Below are positions 25,703 through 35,214 of a stretch of 58,114 nt of DNA, piece after piece. The notes below the pieces were generated by a model. It was given only the letters and a program-made list of their open reading frames with translations, was not told the DNA's origin and ran no database searches. How positions within the stretch are numbered: position 1 is the first letter of the stretch; each line of letters starts with the position of its first letter. The position numbers and the translations under genes are program-made. This DNA comes from Paraburkholderia piptadeniae (GTDB taxonomy: Bacteria > Pseudomonadota > Gammaproteobacteria > Burkholderiales > Burkholderiaceae): NCBI RefSeq assembly GCF_900007165.1, contig NZ_CYGY02000061.1:1-58114 (forward strand), in the 5' to 3' direction.

Positions 25703-27181
25703 ATGGACCGTTTCGATCCCGCCAGCATCGACATCAGGAGCGGGCACTTCATTGGCGGCGAACTGATCGATGCGGGCGCCTCGCGCATCGACGTGTCGCG
25801 GCCGTCGGACGGCGTCACGTATGCATCGGTGCCTCTCGCCGATGACGCGATGATCGACTATGCCGTGCAGAACGCATGGAGCGCGTTCAAGAAGAGCGAC
25901 TGGGCGCGCCGCGCGCCGCGCGAGCGTGCACGCGTGCTGCGCAAGTTCGCCGATCTCGTCGCCGCCGATGCGCTGAGCCTCGCGCCACTCGAAGCACTCG
26001 GCTCGACGCGTCCCGTACGCGATGCCTCTAACTGGGACGTGCCATTTACGGCCGAGAGCATCCGCTTTTATGCGGAGCTTGCGGACAAGATCGGCGGTGA
26101 TGTCGCGGCGACAGATCATCGTCATCTCGGCATGACCATCGCCGAGCCGTATGGCGTGATCGGCGCGATCGCACCGTGGAATTTTCCGCTCGTGATGGGC
26201 ATTTGGAAGACTGCGCCCGCGCTGGCGGCGGGCAACGCGGTCGTGCTGAAGCCTTCGGAGATGACGCCGTTTTCCGCATTGCGTCTTGCCGAACTCGCGC
26301 TCGACGCGGGCGTGCCGCCTGGCATCTTCAACGTCGTCCAGGGCGACGGCAGCACGACGGGCGATGCGCTCGTGCGTCATCCGCGCATCGGCAAGGTCAC
26401 CTTCACCGGATCGACGCGCACCGGCGCCGCGATCATGGCCGCGTGCGCGGAGACGGGCACGAAGCCCGTCACGCTCGAACTCGGCGGCAAGAGCCCGCAG
26501 ATTGTGTTCGCGGATGCCCCGCGCATCGACGAAGTGGCAAGGCGAATTGCCGGCTCGATCGCGGCAAACGCGGGACAAGTGTGCGTCGCGGGATCGCGCC
26601 TGCTCGTGCAGCGCGCCATCGCCGATGAACTGATCGAGCGCATCGTGCAGGCATTCAGCGAACTCAAGGCCGGTCCGACATGGGCAGCGGGCACGACCTT
26701 GCCGCCGATCATCTCCGAGCCGCAGGCGCAGCGCATCGACGCGATCGTCCAGCGCAGCATCGCAAGCGGCGCGACCTTGCGTTGCGGCGGCGAGCGCGCG
26801 GATGCGGCGACGCCCGGCGCGTTCTATTCACCCACGTTGCTGTCCGATGTCACACAGGAAAGCGACGCGGTGCGCAACGAAATCTTTGGCCCGGTGCTCA
26901 CCGTGCAGTCCTTCGACAGCGAGGAAGAAGCGCTCGAACTCGCTGCGCATCCCGAATACGGACTCGCGGCGGGCGTGCATACCGCGGATATCGGCCGCGC
27001 GTTGCGCATGGTGCGCGGCATCGAAGCGGGCACGGTTTGGGTGAATCGCTATGGGCGCACGAGCGACTTTGTGATCCCGACGGGCGGCTACAAGCGTTCT
27101 GGCATTGGCAAGGATCTCGGGCGGCAGGCGTATGAGGCGAATCTGCGCTTCAAGAGCGTGCTCATCGATATTGAAGGCTGA
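25703..27181 (+). CDS. NAD-dependent aldehyde dehydrogenase
   Basis: Enzyme of 492 residues of the ALDH superfamily. It has APWNFPLVMGIWKTAPALAA (Asn160), FTGSTRTG, LELGGKSPQIVF with general-base Glu259 and AGQVCVAGSR with nucleophile Cys294. The C-terminus has GGYKRSGIGKDLG. The likely role is oxidation of an aldehyde made by the amine oxidoreductases downstream, much as PuuC follows PuuB in putrescine breakdown. GAAGGAGG lies 11 bases before ATG 25703; 25667 and 25637 are other in-frame ATGs. Confidence 0.9.
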   Translation: MDRFDPASIDIRSGHFIGGELIDAGASRIDVSRPSDGVTYASVPLADDAMIDYAVQNAWSAFKKSDWARRAPRERARVLRKFADLVAADALSLAPLEALGSTRPVRDASNWDVPFTAESIRFYAELADKIGGDVAATDHRHLGMTIAEPYGVIGAIAPWNFPLVMGIWKTAPALAAGNAVVLKPSEMTPFSALRLAELALDAGVPPGIFNVVQGDGSTTGDALVRHPRIGKVTFTGSTRTGAAIMAACAETGTKPVTLELGGKSPQIVFADAPRIDEVARRIAGSIAANAGQVCVAGSRLLVQRAIADELIERIVQAFSELKAGPTWAAGTTLPPIISEPQAQRIDAIVQRSIASGATLRCGGERADAATPGAFYSPTLLSDVTQESDAVRNEIFGPVLTVQSFDSEEEALELAAHPEYGLAAGVHTADIGRALRMVRGIEAGTVWVNRYGRTSDFVIPTGGYKRSGIGKDLGRQAYEANLRFKSVLIDIEG

Positions 27182-27379
27182 TGCGTACGATCGTGCGAAA
27201 CAGGCGGCGCATTTTCTGCTGTAACGGAACCTCAAAACGCATGACTTATGTCGTCGCGGGGCACACATTCAACGCCATCAGTCATTTTTGCCTTGTTTAA
27301 ATTTTTCTCAACGATTCGCTGTTCCTCGTTTTCACCACTGAACTCCCGAACGGGTTCATCACACGACAGGACTGAAACC

Positions 27380-28048
27380 ATGATCAATTTCGAGCCGAAG
27401 TACATCACCTTCGACTGCTACGGCACGCTGACGAAATTCCGCATGGCCGATATGGCTCGCGAGATGTACGCCGACCGCCTGCAAGGCGATGCACTGGAGC
27501 AGTTCGTGAAGTTTTTCGCGGGCTATCGTCGCGACGAAGTGCTCGGCGCATGGAAGCCGTATCGCGACGTGATCGTCAATTCGGTGCGCCGCGCCTGCGA
27601 GCGTATGAACGTCGAATTCAACGAAGCGGAAGCCGAAAAGTTCTACCTCGCCGTGCCGACCTGGGGCCCGCATCCGGACGTGCCGGAAGGGCTCTCGCGT
27701 CTCGCGAAGAAATACAGGCTCGTGATTCTGTCGAATGCATCGAACGATCAGATTCAAAGCAATGTCGACAAGCTCGGCGCGCCGTTCCATCGCGTGTTCA
27801 CCGCGCAACAGGCGCAGTCGTACAAGCCGCGCATGCAAGGCTTCGAGTACATGTTCGACCAGCTCGACTGCAACCCGGAAGACGTGCTGCACGTGTCGTC
27901 GAGCCTGCGCTATGACCTCATGACCGCGCATGACATGGGCATCAGGCACAAGGCGTTCGTCAAGCGCGGCCACGAGCCGGGCACGCCGTACTACGAGTAT
28001 TACGAAGTGGACACGATCGGCGATCTCGCCACGCAACTCGGTCTTTGA
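27380..28048 (+). CDS. HAD superfamily hydrolase, haloacid dehalogenase type II-like
   Basis: Protein of 222 residues. The HAD nucleophile motif is FDCYGTLTKF (Asp near residue 11), motif II is LSNASNDQ, motif III Lys is in QSYKPRMQGFEYM and motif IV is HVSSSLRYDLMTAHDMG. The SSS instead of GDS in motif IV is like 2-haloacid dehalogenases, but the Asn of their SSN signature is absent. Dehalogenase activity is therefore doubtful, and a phosphatase or other hydrolase is possible. It opens the long operon; AGGACTGAAACC precedes the ATG. Confidence 0.8.
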   Translation: MINFEPKYITFDCYGTLTKFRMADMAREMYADRLQGDALEQFVKFFAGYRRDEVLGAWKPYRDVIVNSVRRACERMNVEFNEAEAEKFYLAVPTWGPHPDVPEGLSRLAKKYRLVILSNASNDQIQSNVDKLGAPFHRVFTAQQAQSYKPRMQGFEYMFDQLDCNPEDVLHVSSSLRYDLMTAHDMGIRHKAFVKRGHEPGTPYYEYYEVDTIGDLATQLGL

Positions 28049-28079
28049 CCCACGTTAGACACGCTACTTCACGCGAGCA

Positions 28080-29360
28080 ATGCCGATGAAACTCGACTCC
28101 TACTGGCTCGATACTGCGCCCGCTTTGACCTCGACGTGCGAAGGCCCGGCGGATGGTCGGGTCGATGTCGCCGTGATCGGCGGCGGGTTCACGGGTTTGT
28201 CGGCGGCGCTCGCGTTGGGCAAGCGCGGCGCGTCCGTCGCGGTGCTCGATGCCGGGCGCGTGGGCGGCGGCGCGTCGGGCCGCAATGGTGGCCAGTGCAA
28301 TACGGGTGTCGCGCAAGACTACGCGGCGCTGCGTTCACAACTCGGCGTCGAGCGCGCGCAGCGTTGTTATCGCGCGTATGCGGATGCCGTGAACACCGTC
28401 GAGCGTTTGATTCGCGAAGAGAACATCGATTGCGACTATCTCGCGTCCGGCAAGTTGAAGCTCGCCGCGAAGCCGCACCATCTGGAATACATCGCGAAGA
28501 CGGCCGAACTGATCCGGCGGGAAGTCGATCCGGACATCGATCTGCTCGATCGCGAGCGGATCCGCACTGAAGTGCAATCTGATGCCTTCCACGGCGGCTT
28601 GCTGCAGCGTCACGGCGGGCAGATGCATATGGGCAAGTTCGCCGTGGGGCTCGCGCGAGCCGCGGTGAAGCAGGGCGCGCGCCTCTATGAACATGCCGAA
28701 GTCACGAACATCGTGAAGGAAAGTGGTGCATATCGCGTCGATTCGAAGCGCGGTTCGCTGCACGCTAAGCAGGTTCTGATCGCAACGGGCCCTTCGAAGC
28801 ACGGTCCGTTCTCGTGGTATCGGCGCAGGATGGCGCCTGTCGGTTCGTTCATCATCGTGACCGAGCCGTTGCCCACGGAGCAACTGCAGCAACTGTTGCC
28901 GAACCGGCGCTCGTACACGACGAGCCGCCTCATGCATAACTACTTTCGTGTGACGCACGACTCGCGCCTGCTGCTGGGCGGCCGCGCGCGTTTCACGGCA
29001 TCGGAGCGTCCTTCGGATTCGAAGAGCGGGCGCATCCTGCAAGCCAATCTCGCATCGATTTTCCCGAGCCTCGCCGGCGTGCGCATCGACTATTGCTGGG
29101 GCGGTCTCGTCGATATCACGGCTGACCGCCTGCCGCGCGCGGGCCAGCACGACGGCATCTATTTCTCGATGGGCTACAGCGGCCACGGTACGCAGATGTC
29201 GACGCACATGGGCCAGGTCATGGCCGACGTGATGAACGGCAACACGGAAGCGAACCCGTGGCGCGATTTCGACTGGCCCGCGATTCCGGGGCATACGGGC
29301 AAGCCCTGGTTTCTGCCGCTGGTCGGCGCGTATTACTCGATCAAAGACGTTTTCTACTGA
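28080..29360 (+). CDS. FAD-dependent amine oxidoreductase (DAO family, PuuB-like)
   Basis: Flavoprotein of 426 residues. The FAD dinucleotide motif VAVIGGGFTGLSAALALGKR starts near residue 31, GASGRNGGQCNTGVAQDY is the isoalloxazine contact typical of gamma-glutamylputrescine oxidases, and YFSMGYSGHGTQMS lies near the end. It would oxidise a C-N bond of an amine to an imine, giving aldehyde plus amine after hydrolysis. That product could feed the aldehyde dehydrogenase at 25703. It lies 31 bases after the HAD gene in the same operon. ATG 28086 is an alternative start. Confidence 0.88.
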   Translation: MPMKLDSYWLDTAPALTSTCEGPADGRVDVAVIGGGFTGLSAALALGKRGASVAVLDAGRVGGGASGRNGGQCNTGVAQDYAALRSQLGVERAQRCYRAYADAVNTVERLIREENIDCDYLASGKLKLAAKPHHLEYIAKTAELIRREVDPDIDLLDRERIRTEVQSDAFHGGLLQRHGGQMHMGKFAVGLARAAVKQGARLYEHAEVTNIVKESGAYRVDSKRGSLHAKQVLIATGPSKHGPFSWYRRRMAPVGSFIIVTEPLPTEQLQQLLPNRRSYTTSRLMHNYFRVTHDSRLLLGGRARFTASERPSDSKSGRILQANLASIFPSLAGVRIDYCWGGLVDITADRLPRAGQHDGIYFSMGYSGHGTQMSTHMGQVMADVMNGNTEANPWRDFDWPAIPGHTGKPWFLPLVGAYYSIKDVFY

Positions 29361-29456
29361 AGCATCGAAGCACCGAAGCATCGGAAGCAAGGACAGGCGG
29401 CCCACATACAACGATCAAGCCGTCGAACATTTACAGCCCCTATCGCGGAGAAGTTC

Positions 29457-31079
29457 ATGAGCATCGACAAATCGCCTGAAGCACTCGCCCATGCCGATGC
29501 CGGCACACGGCTCGAAGAACTGACGCGACGTGGTGCGTCGCGGCGCAACGTCCTGCGCGCGATGGCTGCGGGCGGATTGCTGTCGGTGACGGGCACGGGG
29601 CTCCTCACCGCGAGCGGCGCCGCCTTCGCGCAGGACAAGCCGAAGCAGGGCGGTCGCATCCGCGTGGCGACGCAATCATCGTCCGCTGCCGATACGCTCG
29701 ATCCAGCCAAGGGCGCCCTCGGCACCGACTACGCGCGCGCATTCATGTTCTACAGCGGCCTGACCGAGCTGGATGGTCATCTCGGCGCGAAGATGGCGCT
29801 GGCGGAATCGCTCGAAACGAAAGACGCGACCGTGTGGGTCGTCAAGCTCCGCAACGGCGTGCAGTTCCACGATGGCAAGTCGCTCGCGCCGCAGGACGTA
29901 ATCTATTCCCTGATGCGCCATAAGGACCCGGCTGTCGGCTCGAAGGCGAAGACGCTCGCCGACCAGTTCAAGGAAATCAAGGCGACCGGCCCGAACGAAC
30001 TGACCATCACGTTGACGGGCGCGAACGCCGACCTGCCGGTGATTCTCGCGGATTCGCACTTCCTCATCATCAAGGACGGCACGACAGACTTCAAGACGGC
30101 CGTCGGCACGGGCCCGTTCAAGCTGAAGGAGTTTTCGCCGGGCGTGCGCACCGTGGGTGTGCGCAACGAGAAGTACTGGAAGCCGGGCATGCCGCATCTG
30201 GACGAAGTGGAGCTGATCGGCATCGCCGACGAGCCGGCGCGCGTGAACGCGCTCATATCGGGCGACGTGCAGCTCATCAACGCAGTGAGCGCGCGCTCGA
30301 CGGAACGCATCAAGGGTACGCCGGGCTTCGCGGTGCTGGAAACGAAGACGGGCCAGTACACCGATCTCATCACGCGCGACGATGGCGGCATCACCGGCAA
30401 CGCGGATTTCCGCCGCGGCATGATGTACCTGATGGACCGCGATCAGATGCGCAAGACCATCTTCCGCGGCTATGGCGCGATCGGCAACGATCAGCCGATT
30501 GATCCGAGCAACAAGTATTTTATGTCGGGCCTGCCGCAGCGCGGCTTCGATCCCGACAAGGCGAAGTTCCACTTCCAGAAGGCGAAGATCGGCAACACGC
30601 CGCTTCAGCTCTATGCATCGCCGGCGGCGGAAGGCTCCGTCGAGATGGCTGTGCTGATGCAGCAGGTCGCGCCACAGGCAGGCATCAATCTCCAGGTCGT
30701 GCGCGTGCCGTCCGATGGCTACTGGTCGAATCACTGGATGAAGCATCCGCTCGGCTTCGGCAACATCAATGCGCGTCCGAGCGCGGACGTGATTTTCACG
30801 CAGTTCTTCAAGTCCGACGCGCCGTGGAACGAAGCGAACTGGAAGAGCACGCAGTTCGACCAGATGCTGGTCGCGGCGCGCGGCGAGCCGGACGACGCGA
30901 AGCGCAAGAAGATTTACGGGGACATGCAGGAGCTTGTGCACAAGGACGGCGGCATTGGCATTCCGATGTTCCAGAGCTCGCTCGATGCGCATACGTCAAA
31001 GCTGAAGGGCCTGGGCAGCATTCCGCTCGCGGGCCTGATGGGCTGGATGTTCGCGGAGAACGTGTGGCTGGAGGCGTGA
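29457..31079 (+). CDS. ABC transporter solute-binding protein, family 5 (DppA/opine type), Tat signal
   Basis: Protein of 540 residues. A twin-arginine signal (SRRNVLRAM near residue 26, cleavage after AFAQ) is followed by the family 5 fold: IRVATQSSSAADTLDPAKG, VVKLRNGVQFHDGKSLAPQD, GTGPFKLKEFSPG and the segment RRGMMYLMDRDQ. Family members bind peptides, opines, glutathione or nickel. A Tat signal means the protein is exported folded. It heads the importer genes (two permeases, fused ATPase). A fragment of a relative lies at 24404. Confidence 0.9.
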   Translation: MSIDKSPEALAHADAGTRLEELTRRGASRRNVLRAMAAGGLLSVTGTGLLTASGAAFAQDKPKQGGRIRVATQSSSAADTLDPAKGALGTDYARAFMFYSGLTELDGHLGAKMALAESLETKDATVWVVKLRNGVQFHDGKSLAPQDVIYSLMRHKDPAVGSKAKTLADQFKEIKATGPNELTITLTGANADLPVILADSHFLIIKDGTTDFKTAVGTGPFKLKEFSPGVRTVGVRNEKYWKPGMPHLDEVELIGIADEPARVNALISGDVQLINAVSARSTERIKGTPGFAVLETKTGQYTDLITRDDGGITGNADFRRGMMYLMDRDQMRKTIFRGYGAIGNDQPIDPSNKYFMSGLPQRGFDPDKAKFHFQKAKIGNTPLQLYASPAAEGSVEMAVLMQQVAPQAGINLQVVRVPSDGYWSNHWMKHPLGFGNINARPSADVIFTQFFKSDAPWNEANWKSTQFDQMLVAARGEPDDAKRKKIYGDMQELVHKDGGIGIPMFQSSLDAHTSKLKGLGSIPLAGLMGWMFAENVWLEA

Positions 31080-31164
31080 GCGTGCTTTGACAGCGGACGT
31101 GCGCCGTCGTTTGCAGGAGCGTCGGCGCGCGATATCAACCCTTGAAAACGAGAGACGATATCCG

Positions 31165-32121
31165 ATGAAAGTTCACGCGCAACGACTCGTCGCCGCGCGC
31201 CTCGGGCTCGCGCTGCTCACGCTGTGGATCGTGTCGATGGTTGTGTTCGGCATCACCGGTCTTTTGCCCGGCGATGCCGCGCAGCAGGCGCTCGGCCAGG
31301 CCGCCACGCCCGAGCAGGTGGCGGCGCTGCGTCATCAGTTCGGCCTCGATCAACCCGCGATCACGCGTTATGTGCAATGGCTCGCGCATGCGGTGACGGG
31401 CAACTTCGGCACATCGCTGTCCAACAATCTGCCCGTCAGTGAATTGATCTCCACGCGTCTGCCGAATTCGCTGGTGCTCGCGGGGTTGACGACACTCGTG
31501 TCCGTGCCCCTCGCGCTCGTGATCGGCATTCTATCGGCGATGTATCGCGGCTCGCTGCTCGATCGCGTGCTCAATGTGCTCACGCTTTCGACCGTTGCCG
31601 TGCCGGAGTTTCTCGTCGCGACCATTGCCGTGCTGATCTTCGCGGTGAAGCTGCGCTGGCTGCCGGCGCTGTCGTATCTGTCGGATGTGTCGTCGTTCGG
31701 CGCACTCGTGCGCACGTACGCGATGCCGGTGATGACGCTTTGCTGCGTGATCGTCGCACAGATGGCGCGCATGACGCGCGCGGCGGTGCTCGATCAGCTG
31801 AACGCGTCGTATGTCGAGATGGCCGTGCTGAAGGGCGCTTCGCCAATGCGCGTCGTGTTACGGCACGTGTTGCCGAACACCATCGGTCCGATTGCCAACG
31901 CGGTTGCGCTTTCGCTGTCGTATCTGTTCGGCGGCGTGGTGATCGTCGAATCGATCTTCAACTATCCCGGTCTCGCGAGCCTGATGGTCGATGCCGTCAC
32001 CAACCGCGACATGCCGCTCGTGCAGGGCTGCGTGATGGTGTTTTGCGCGGCGTATCTCGCGCTCGTGCTCATCGCGGACCTGTGTCAGATCGTATCCAAC
32101 CCGAGGCTGCGTCAACGATGA
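31165..32121 (+). CDS. ABC transporter permease (DppB type)
   Basis: Permease of 318 residues with six hydrophobic helices. FGITGLLPGDAAQQALGQ is the periplasmic segment typical of DppB, and the coupling (EAA) loop reads MAVLKGASPMRVVLRHVLPN. The start MKVHAQRL at 31165 follows GAGAG weakly. It overlaps the second permease by ATGA. Confidence 0.9.
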   Translation: MKVHAQRLVAARLGLALLTLWIVSMVVFGITGLLPGDAAQQALGQAATPEQVAALRHQFGLDQPAITRYVQWLAHAVTGNFGTSLSNNLPVSELISTRLPNSLVLAGLTTLVSVPLALVIGILSAMYRGSLLDRVLNVLTLSTVAVPEFLVATIAVLIFAVKLRWLPALSYLSDVSSFGALVRTYAMPVMTLCCVIVAQMARMTRAAVLDQLNASYVEMAVLKGASPMRVVLRHVLPNTIGPIANAVALSLSYLFGGVVIVESIFNYPGLASLMVDAVTNRDMPLVQGCVMVFCAAYLALVLIADLCQIVSNPRLRQR

Positions 32122-33059
32122 ACCGACACGCTCCTTCTCATGCCACGACCGTGCTATACGAGCAACCTTCCGCCCAACCTTCCGCCGATACGCGGCAAGA
32201 ACCTGCGTCCGTCGTCAGGCGGGGCATGTTGAGCCGCGTCGTCAGCCGCTTCTCGGTGCTCGGGCTGATCGGTCTGCTTATCGTCGTGTTCTGGCTCGCG
32301 GTGGCGTTCATCGGGCCGGTCATCGCACCGTACAAAGGCGGCGCGTTCACGTCGACGGAAATCTTCGGCTCGTACAGCGCGGCGCATCTGTTAGGCACCG
32401 ACTATCTCGGCCGCGACATGCTAAGCCGCGTTCTGTACGGCACGCAATACACGGTGGGGCTTGCGCTCGCGTCGACGGTGGCGGCGAGCGTCATCGGCAC
32501 GTTCTTCGGCCTCGTTGCCGCGGTGTCGGGACGCTGGGTCGATGAAGTCCTGAGCCGCCTCTTCGATGCGCTCATCTCCATCCCAAGCAAGATTCTCGCG
32601 CTCGTCGTGATCGCGGCATTCGGCTCGTCCATTCCGATGCTCATGATGGTCGCCGCGCTCGCGTATATCCCCGGCGCGTTCCGCATCTCGCGCTCGCTCG
32701 CGGTGAACATCATGACGCTCGAATACGTGCAGGTCGCGAAGGCGCGTGGCGAGAAGCTGTTCTATATCGCGCGCGTTGAAGTGCTGCCCAACATGATTCA
32801 TCCGATGCTCGCGGACTTCGGCCTGCGCTTCGTGTTCATCGTGCTTCTGCTTTCGGGTCTGAGCTTTCTGGGCCTCGGCGTGCAACCGCCGAACGCGGAC
32901 TGGGGCTCGCTCGTGCGCGAGAACATCGGCGGTCTCGCGGAAGGCGCGCCAGCGGTGCTGATGCCAGCCGTCGCGATTGCGACGCTCACAGTCGGCGTGA
33001 ATCTGCTCATCGACAGCCTGCGTCGTCATGGCGCGCGTTCGCACGGAGGCAGGCAGTGA
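32118..33059 (+). CDS. ABC transporter permease (DppC type)
   Basis: Permease of 313 residues. It has the DppC N-terminal membrane helix, the sequence LLGTDYLGRDMLSRVLYGTQ found in this subfamily, and the EAA loop VQVAKARGEKLFYIARVEVL. Translationally coupled to its partner upstream (ATGA) and to the ATPase gene (GTGA). Confidence 0.92.
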   Translation: MNRHAPSHATTVLYEQPSAQPSADTRQEPASVVRRGMLSRVVSRFSVLGLIGLLIVVFWLAVAFIGPVIAPYKGGAFTSTEIFGSYSAAHLLGTDYLGRDMLSRVLYGTQYTVGLALASTVAASVIGTFFGLVAAVSGRWVDEVLSRLFDALISIPSKILALVVIAAFGSSIPMLMMVAALAYIPGAFRISRSLAVNIMTLEYVQVAKARGEKLFYIARVEVLPNMIHPMLADFGLRFVFIVLLLSGLSFLGLGVQPPNADWGSLVRENIGGLAEGAPAVLMPAVAIATLTVGVNLLIDSLRRHGARSHGGRQ

Positions 33060-34903
33060 ATACGACAACGAGCACGAACATGATCGAAGTAAAGGGCTTG
33101 CGTGTTGTCGCGGGCGTAGCGCCCGATCCCGTCGTCGAGATCGTAAACGGCGTCGATTTCACGGTGAAGAAAGGCGAAGTGCTCGCGTTGATCGGCGAGT
33201 CGGGCTCGGGCAAGACGACCATTGCGTTGTCCCTGCTCGGGCATGCGCGCGGCGGGTGTTCGATTGCGGGCGGGTCCGTGAAGATCGGCGATATCGATGT
33301 GCTCGCACTCGATGAAAAAGGCCGCCGCGCATTGCGCGCGCGCACGATCGCATATGTCGCGCAGAGCGCATCGGCGGGCTTCAATCCGGCGCGCACGATC
33401 ATGGATCAGGTGACCGAGCCCGCGCTGCTGCACAAGTTGATGACGCCCGCTGCCGCGCGTCAGAAAGCGATCGGTCTGTTCCGTTCGCTGGCGTTGCCGA
33501 ATCCGGACACCATCGGCGATCGCTATCCGCATCAGGTATCGGGCGGTCAGTTGCAGCGCCTGATGGCGGCGATGGCGTTGATCACCGGTCCCGCAGTCGT
33601 CGTGTTCGATGAGCCGACGACCGCGCTCGACGTGACCACGCAGATCGAAGTGCTCGCGGCGTTCAAGGGTGTGGTGCGGGAGCTGGGCACGACGGCGGTG
33701 TACGTATCGCACGATCTGGCCGTGGTCGCGCAGATGGCGGACCGCATCGTCGTGTTGAACGGCGGACGTGTGCGCGAGAACGGCACGACCGCGCAGGTGC
33801 TCGATGCGCCCGCTGACGAATACACGCGTCAGCTGCTCGCGGCGACACGGCGCCCGGAAGTCGAACTCAGCGCGGCCGATGACGCAAAGGAAACGCCGCT
33901 GCTCGAGATTCGCAATCTTAGCGCGGGTTATGGCCGCGTCGACGCGAACGGCGTGCCCGCCGTGCGCGTGCTCGATGACGTGAGCCTCAAGATTCCGCGC
34001 GGCACCACGCTCGGCGTGATCGGCGAATCGGGCTCGGGCAAGACGACGCTTGCGCGCGTGATTGCCGGTCTCGTCGATCGTGCGCGCGGCGACGTGCTGC
34101 TCGACGGCAAACCCTTGCCGGCGAAGCTGTCGGAGCGCACACTGGACCAGTATCGCCGTGTGCAGATCGTGTTCCAGAACGCCGATACCGCGTTGAACCC
34201 GAGCCGCACCATCGCCGATATCCTCGCCAGGCCGATGAACTTCTATCACGGCTTGCGCGGCGCGCCCGCGCAAAAGCGCATGCTAGAACTGCTCGATCTC
34301 GTGAAGCTGCCCGCATCGATCGCAAAGCGCCAGCCGGGCGGCTTGTCAGGCGGACAGAAGCAGCGCGTGAATCTCGCGCGCGCGCTCGCGGCGAATCCCG
34401 AACTCATTCTCTGCGATGAAGTGACGTCCGCACTCGACACGGTCGTCGGCGCCGCGATCCTCGATCTGCTCGCGGAACTGCGCCGCGAGCTGAACGTGTC
34501 GTACATGTTCATCAGCCATGACATTTCGACGGTGCGCGCCATCTGCGATGAAGTCATCGTGCTGTATGCGGGCCAGTGCGTCGAAGCCGGCCAGCGCGAT
34601 GCGCTTTCGCACCCGCCGTATCACCCGTACACGGGCTTGCTCGTCGATTCGGTGCCTGCGCTGCGTCCGGGCTGGCTCGATTCGCGGCGCGCGATGGCGC
34701 TCGCCGCACTGCCCGCGCTCGGCCCTGAAAGCAATGCGTCCGAGCTGTGCTGCTTCCGCTCGCGCTGCGCGGCGCGCATCGACGGCAAGTGCAACGTCAC
34801 CCCGCCTGCGAAGAAAACCTTGCCTTCGGGTGCGCAGATTCTCTGTCACCACAGCGCCGATGATCTCGCGCGCATGCAGTCGATGGAAACGGTGACGGCA
34901 TGA
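33056..34903 (+). CDS. ABC transporter ATP-binding protein with two fused ATPase domains (DppD-DppF)
   Basis: Protein of 615 residues carrying two complete nucleotide-binding domains that are usually separate in Dpp/Opp systems. Domain 1 has GESGSGKTT (about 47-55), signature VSGGQLQR and Walker B VVVFDEPTTALD. Domain 2 has GESGSGKTT, signature LSGGQKQR and LILCDEVTSALD. A Cys-rich oligopeptide-transporter C-terminus (CCFRSRCAARIDGKC) is present. The GTG at 33056 overlaps the permease stop; ATG 33080 is an alternative. It energises the importer and overlaps the next gene by ATGA. Confidence 0.92.
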   Translation: MNTTTSTNMIEVKGLRVVAGVAPDPVVEIVNGVDFTVKKGEVLALIGESGSGKTTIALSLLGHARGGCSIAGGSVKIGDIDVLALDEKGRRALRARTIAYVAQSASAGFNPARTIMDQVTEPALLHKLMTPAAARQKAIGLFRSLALPNPDTIGDRYPHQVSGGQLQRLMAAMALITGPAVVVFDEPTTALDVTTQIEVLAAFKGVVRELGTTAVYVSHDLAVVAQMADRIVVLNGGRVRENGTTAQVLDAPADEYTRQLLAATRRPEVELSAADDAKETPLLEIRNLSAGYGRVDANGVPAVRVLDDVSLKIPRGTTLGVIGESGSGKTTLARVIAGLVDRARGDVLLDGKPLPAKLSERTLDQYRRVQIVFQNADTALNPSRTIADILARPMNFYHGLRGAPAQKRMLELLDLVKLPASIAKRQPGGLSGGQKQRVNLARALAANPELILCDEVTSALDTVVGAAILDLLAELRRELNVSYMFISHDISTVRAICDEVIVLYAGQCVEAGQRDALSHPPYHPYTGLLVDSVPALRPGWLDSRRAMALAALPALGPESNASELCCFRSRCAARIDGKCNVTPPAKKTLPSGAQILCHHSADDLARMQSMETVTA

Positions 34904-35214
34904 GCGGACGCTTCGTCAGAGTCGCGGAGAAGGGCCGCAGGACTTTCGAAATTGTCATCGACGGCAGGCGCGCGCGCGCTGCCGAAGGCGACACGTTGAT
35001 GGTCGCGCTGCTGACTTCACAGGAAGACCTGCGCGACTCCGAGTTCGGCGATGGCCGCCGCGCGGGCTTCTGCGTGATGGGCGCGTGCCAGGACTGCTGG
35101 GTATGGACCGCGGACGGCGACCGTGTGCGCGCGTGCACGACGCAGGCGGTCGAAGGCATGTCGATTGTCACGCGGCTCGCGGTTTCCGGGGAGGACGTAT
35201 GGCCGCGACTGTGA
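34900..35214 (+). CDS. small [2Fe-2S] subunit of opine oxidase/HcnA-like dehydrogenase
   Basis: Protein of 104 residues with a plant-ferredoxin-type cluster site: Cys58, Cys63 and Cys66 in GFCVMGACQDCWV, then Cys79 in VRACTT. It matches the small subunits of HcnABC, opine oxidases (OoxA side) and D-hydroxyproline or proline dehydrogenases. It passes electrons from the flavin subunits. It overlaps the transporter ATPase by ATGA and the next subunit by 16 bases, so transport and oxidation are tightly linked. Confidence 0.85.
   Translation: MSGRFVRVAEKGRRTFEIVIDGRRARAAEGDTLMVALLTSQEDLRDSEFGDGRRAGFCVMGACQDCWVWTADGDRVRACTTQAVEGMSIVTRLAVSGEDVWPRL

Noticed and set aside
27380..28048. A true 2-haloacid dehalogenase
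   Set aside because: The SSN signature of L-2-haloacid dehalogenases reads SSS followed by Leu here, and nothing in the context points to halogenated acids.
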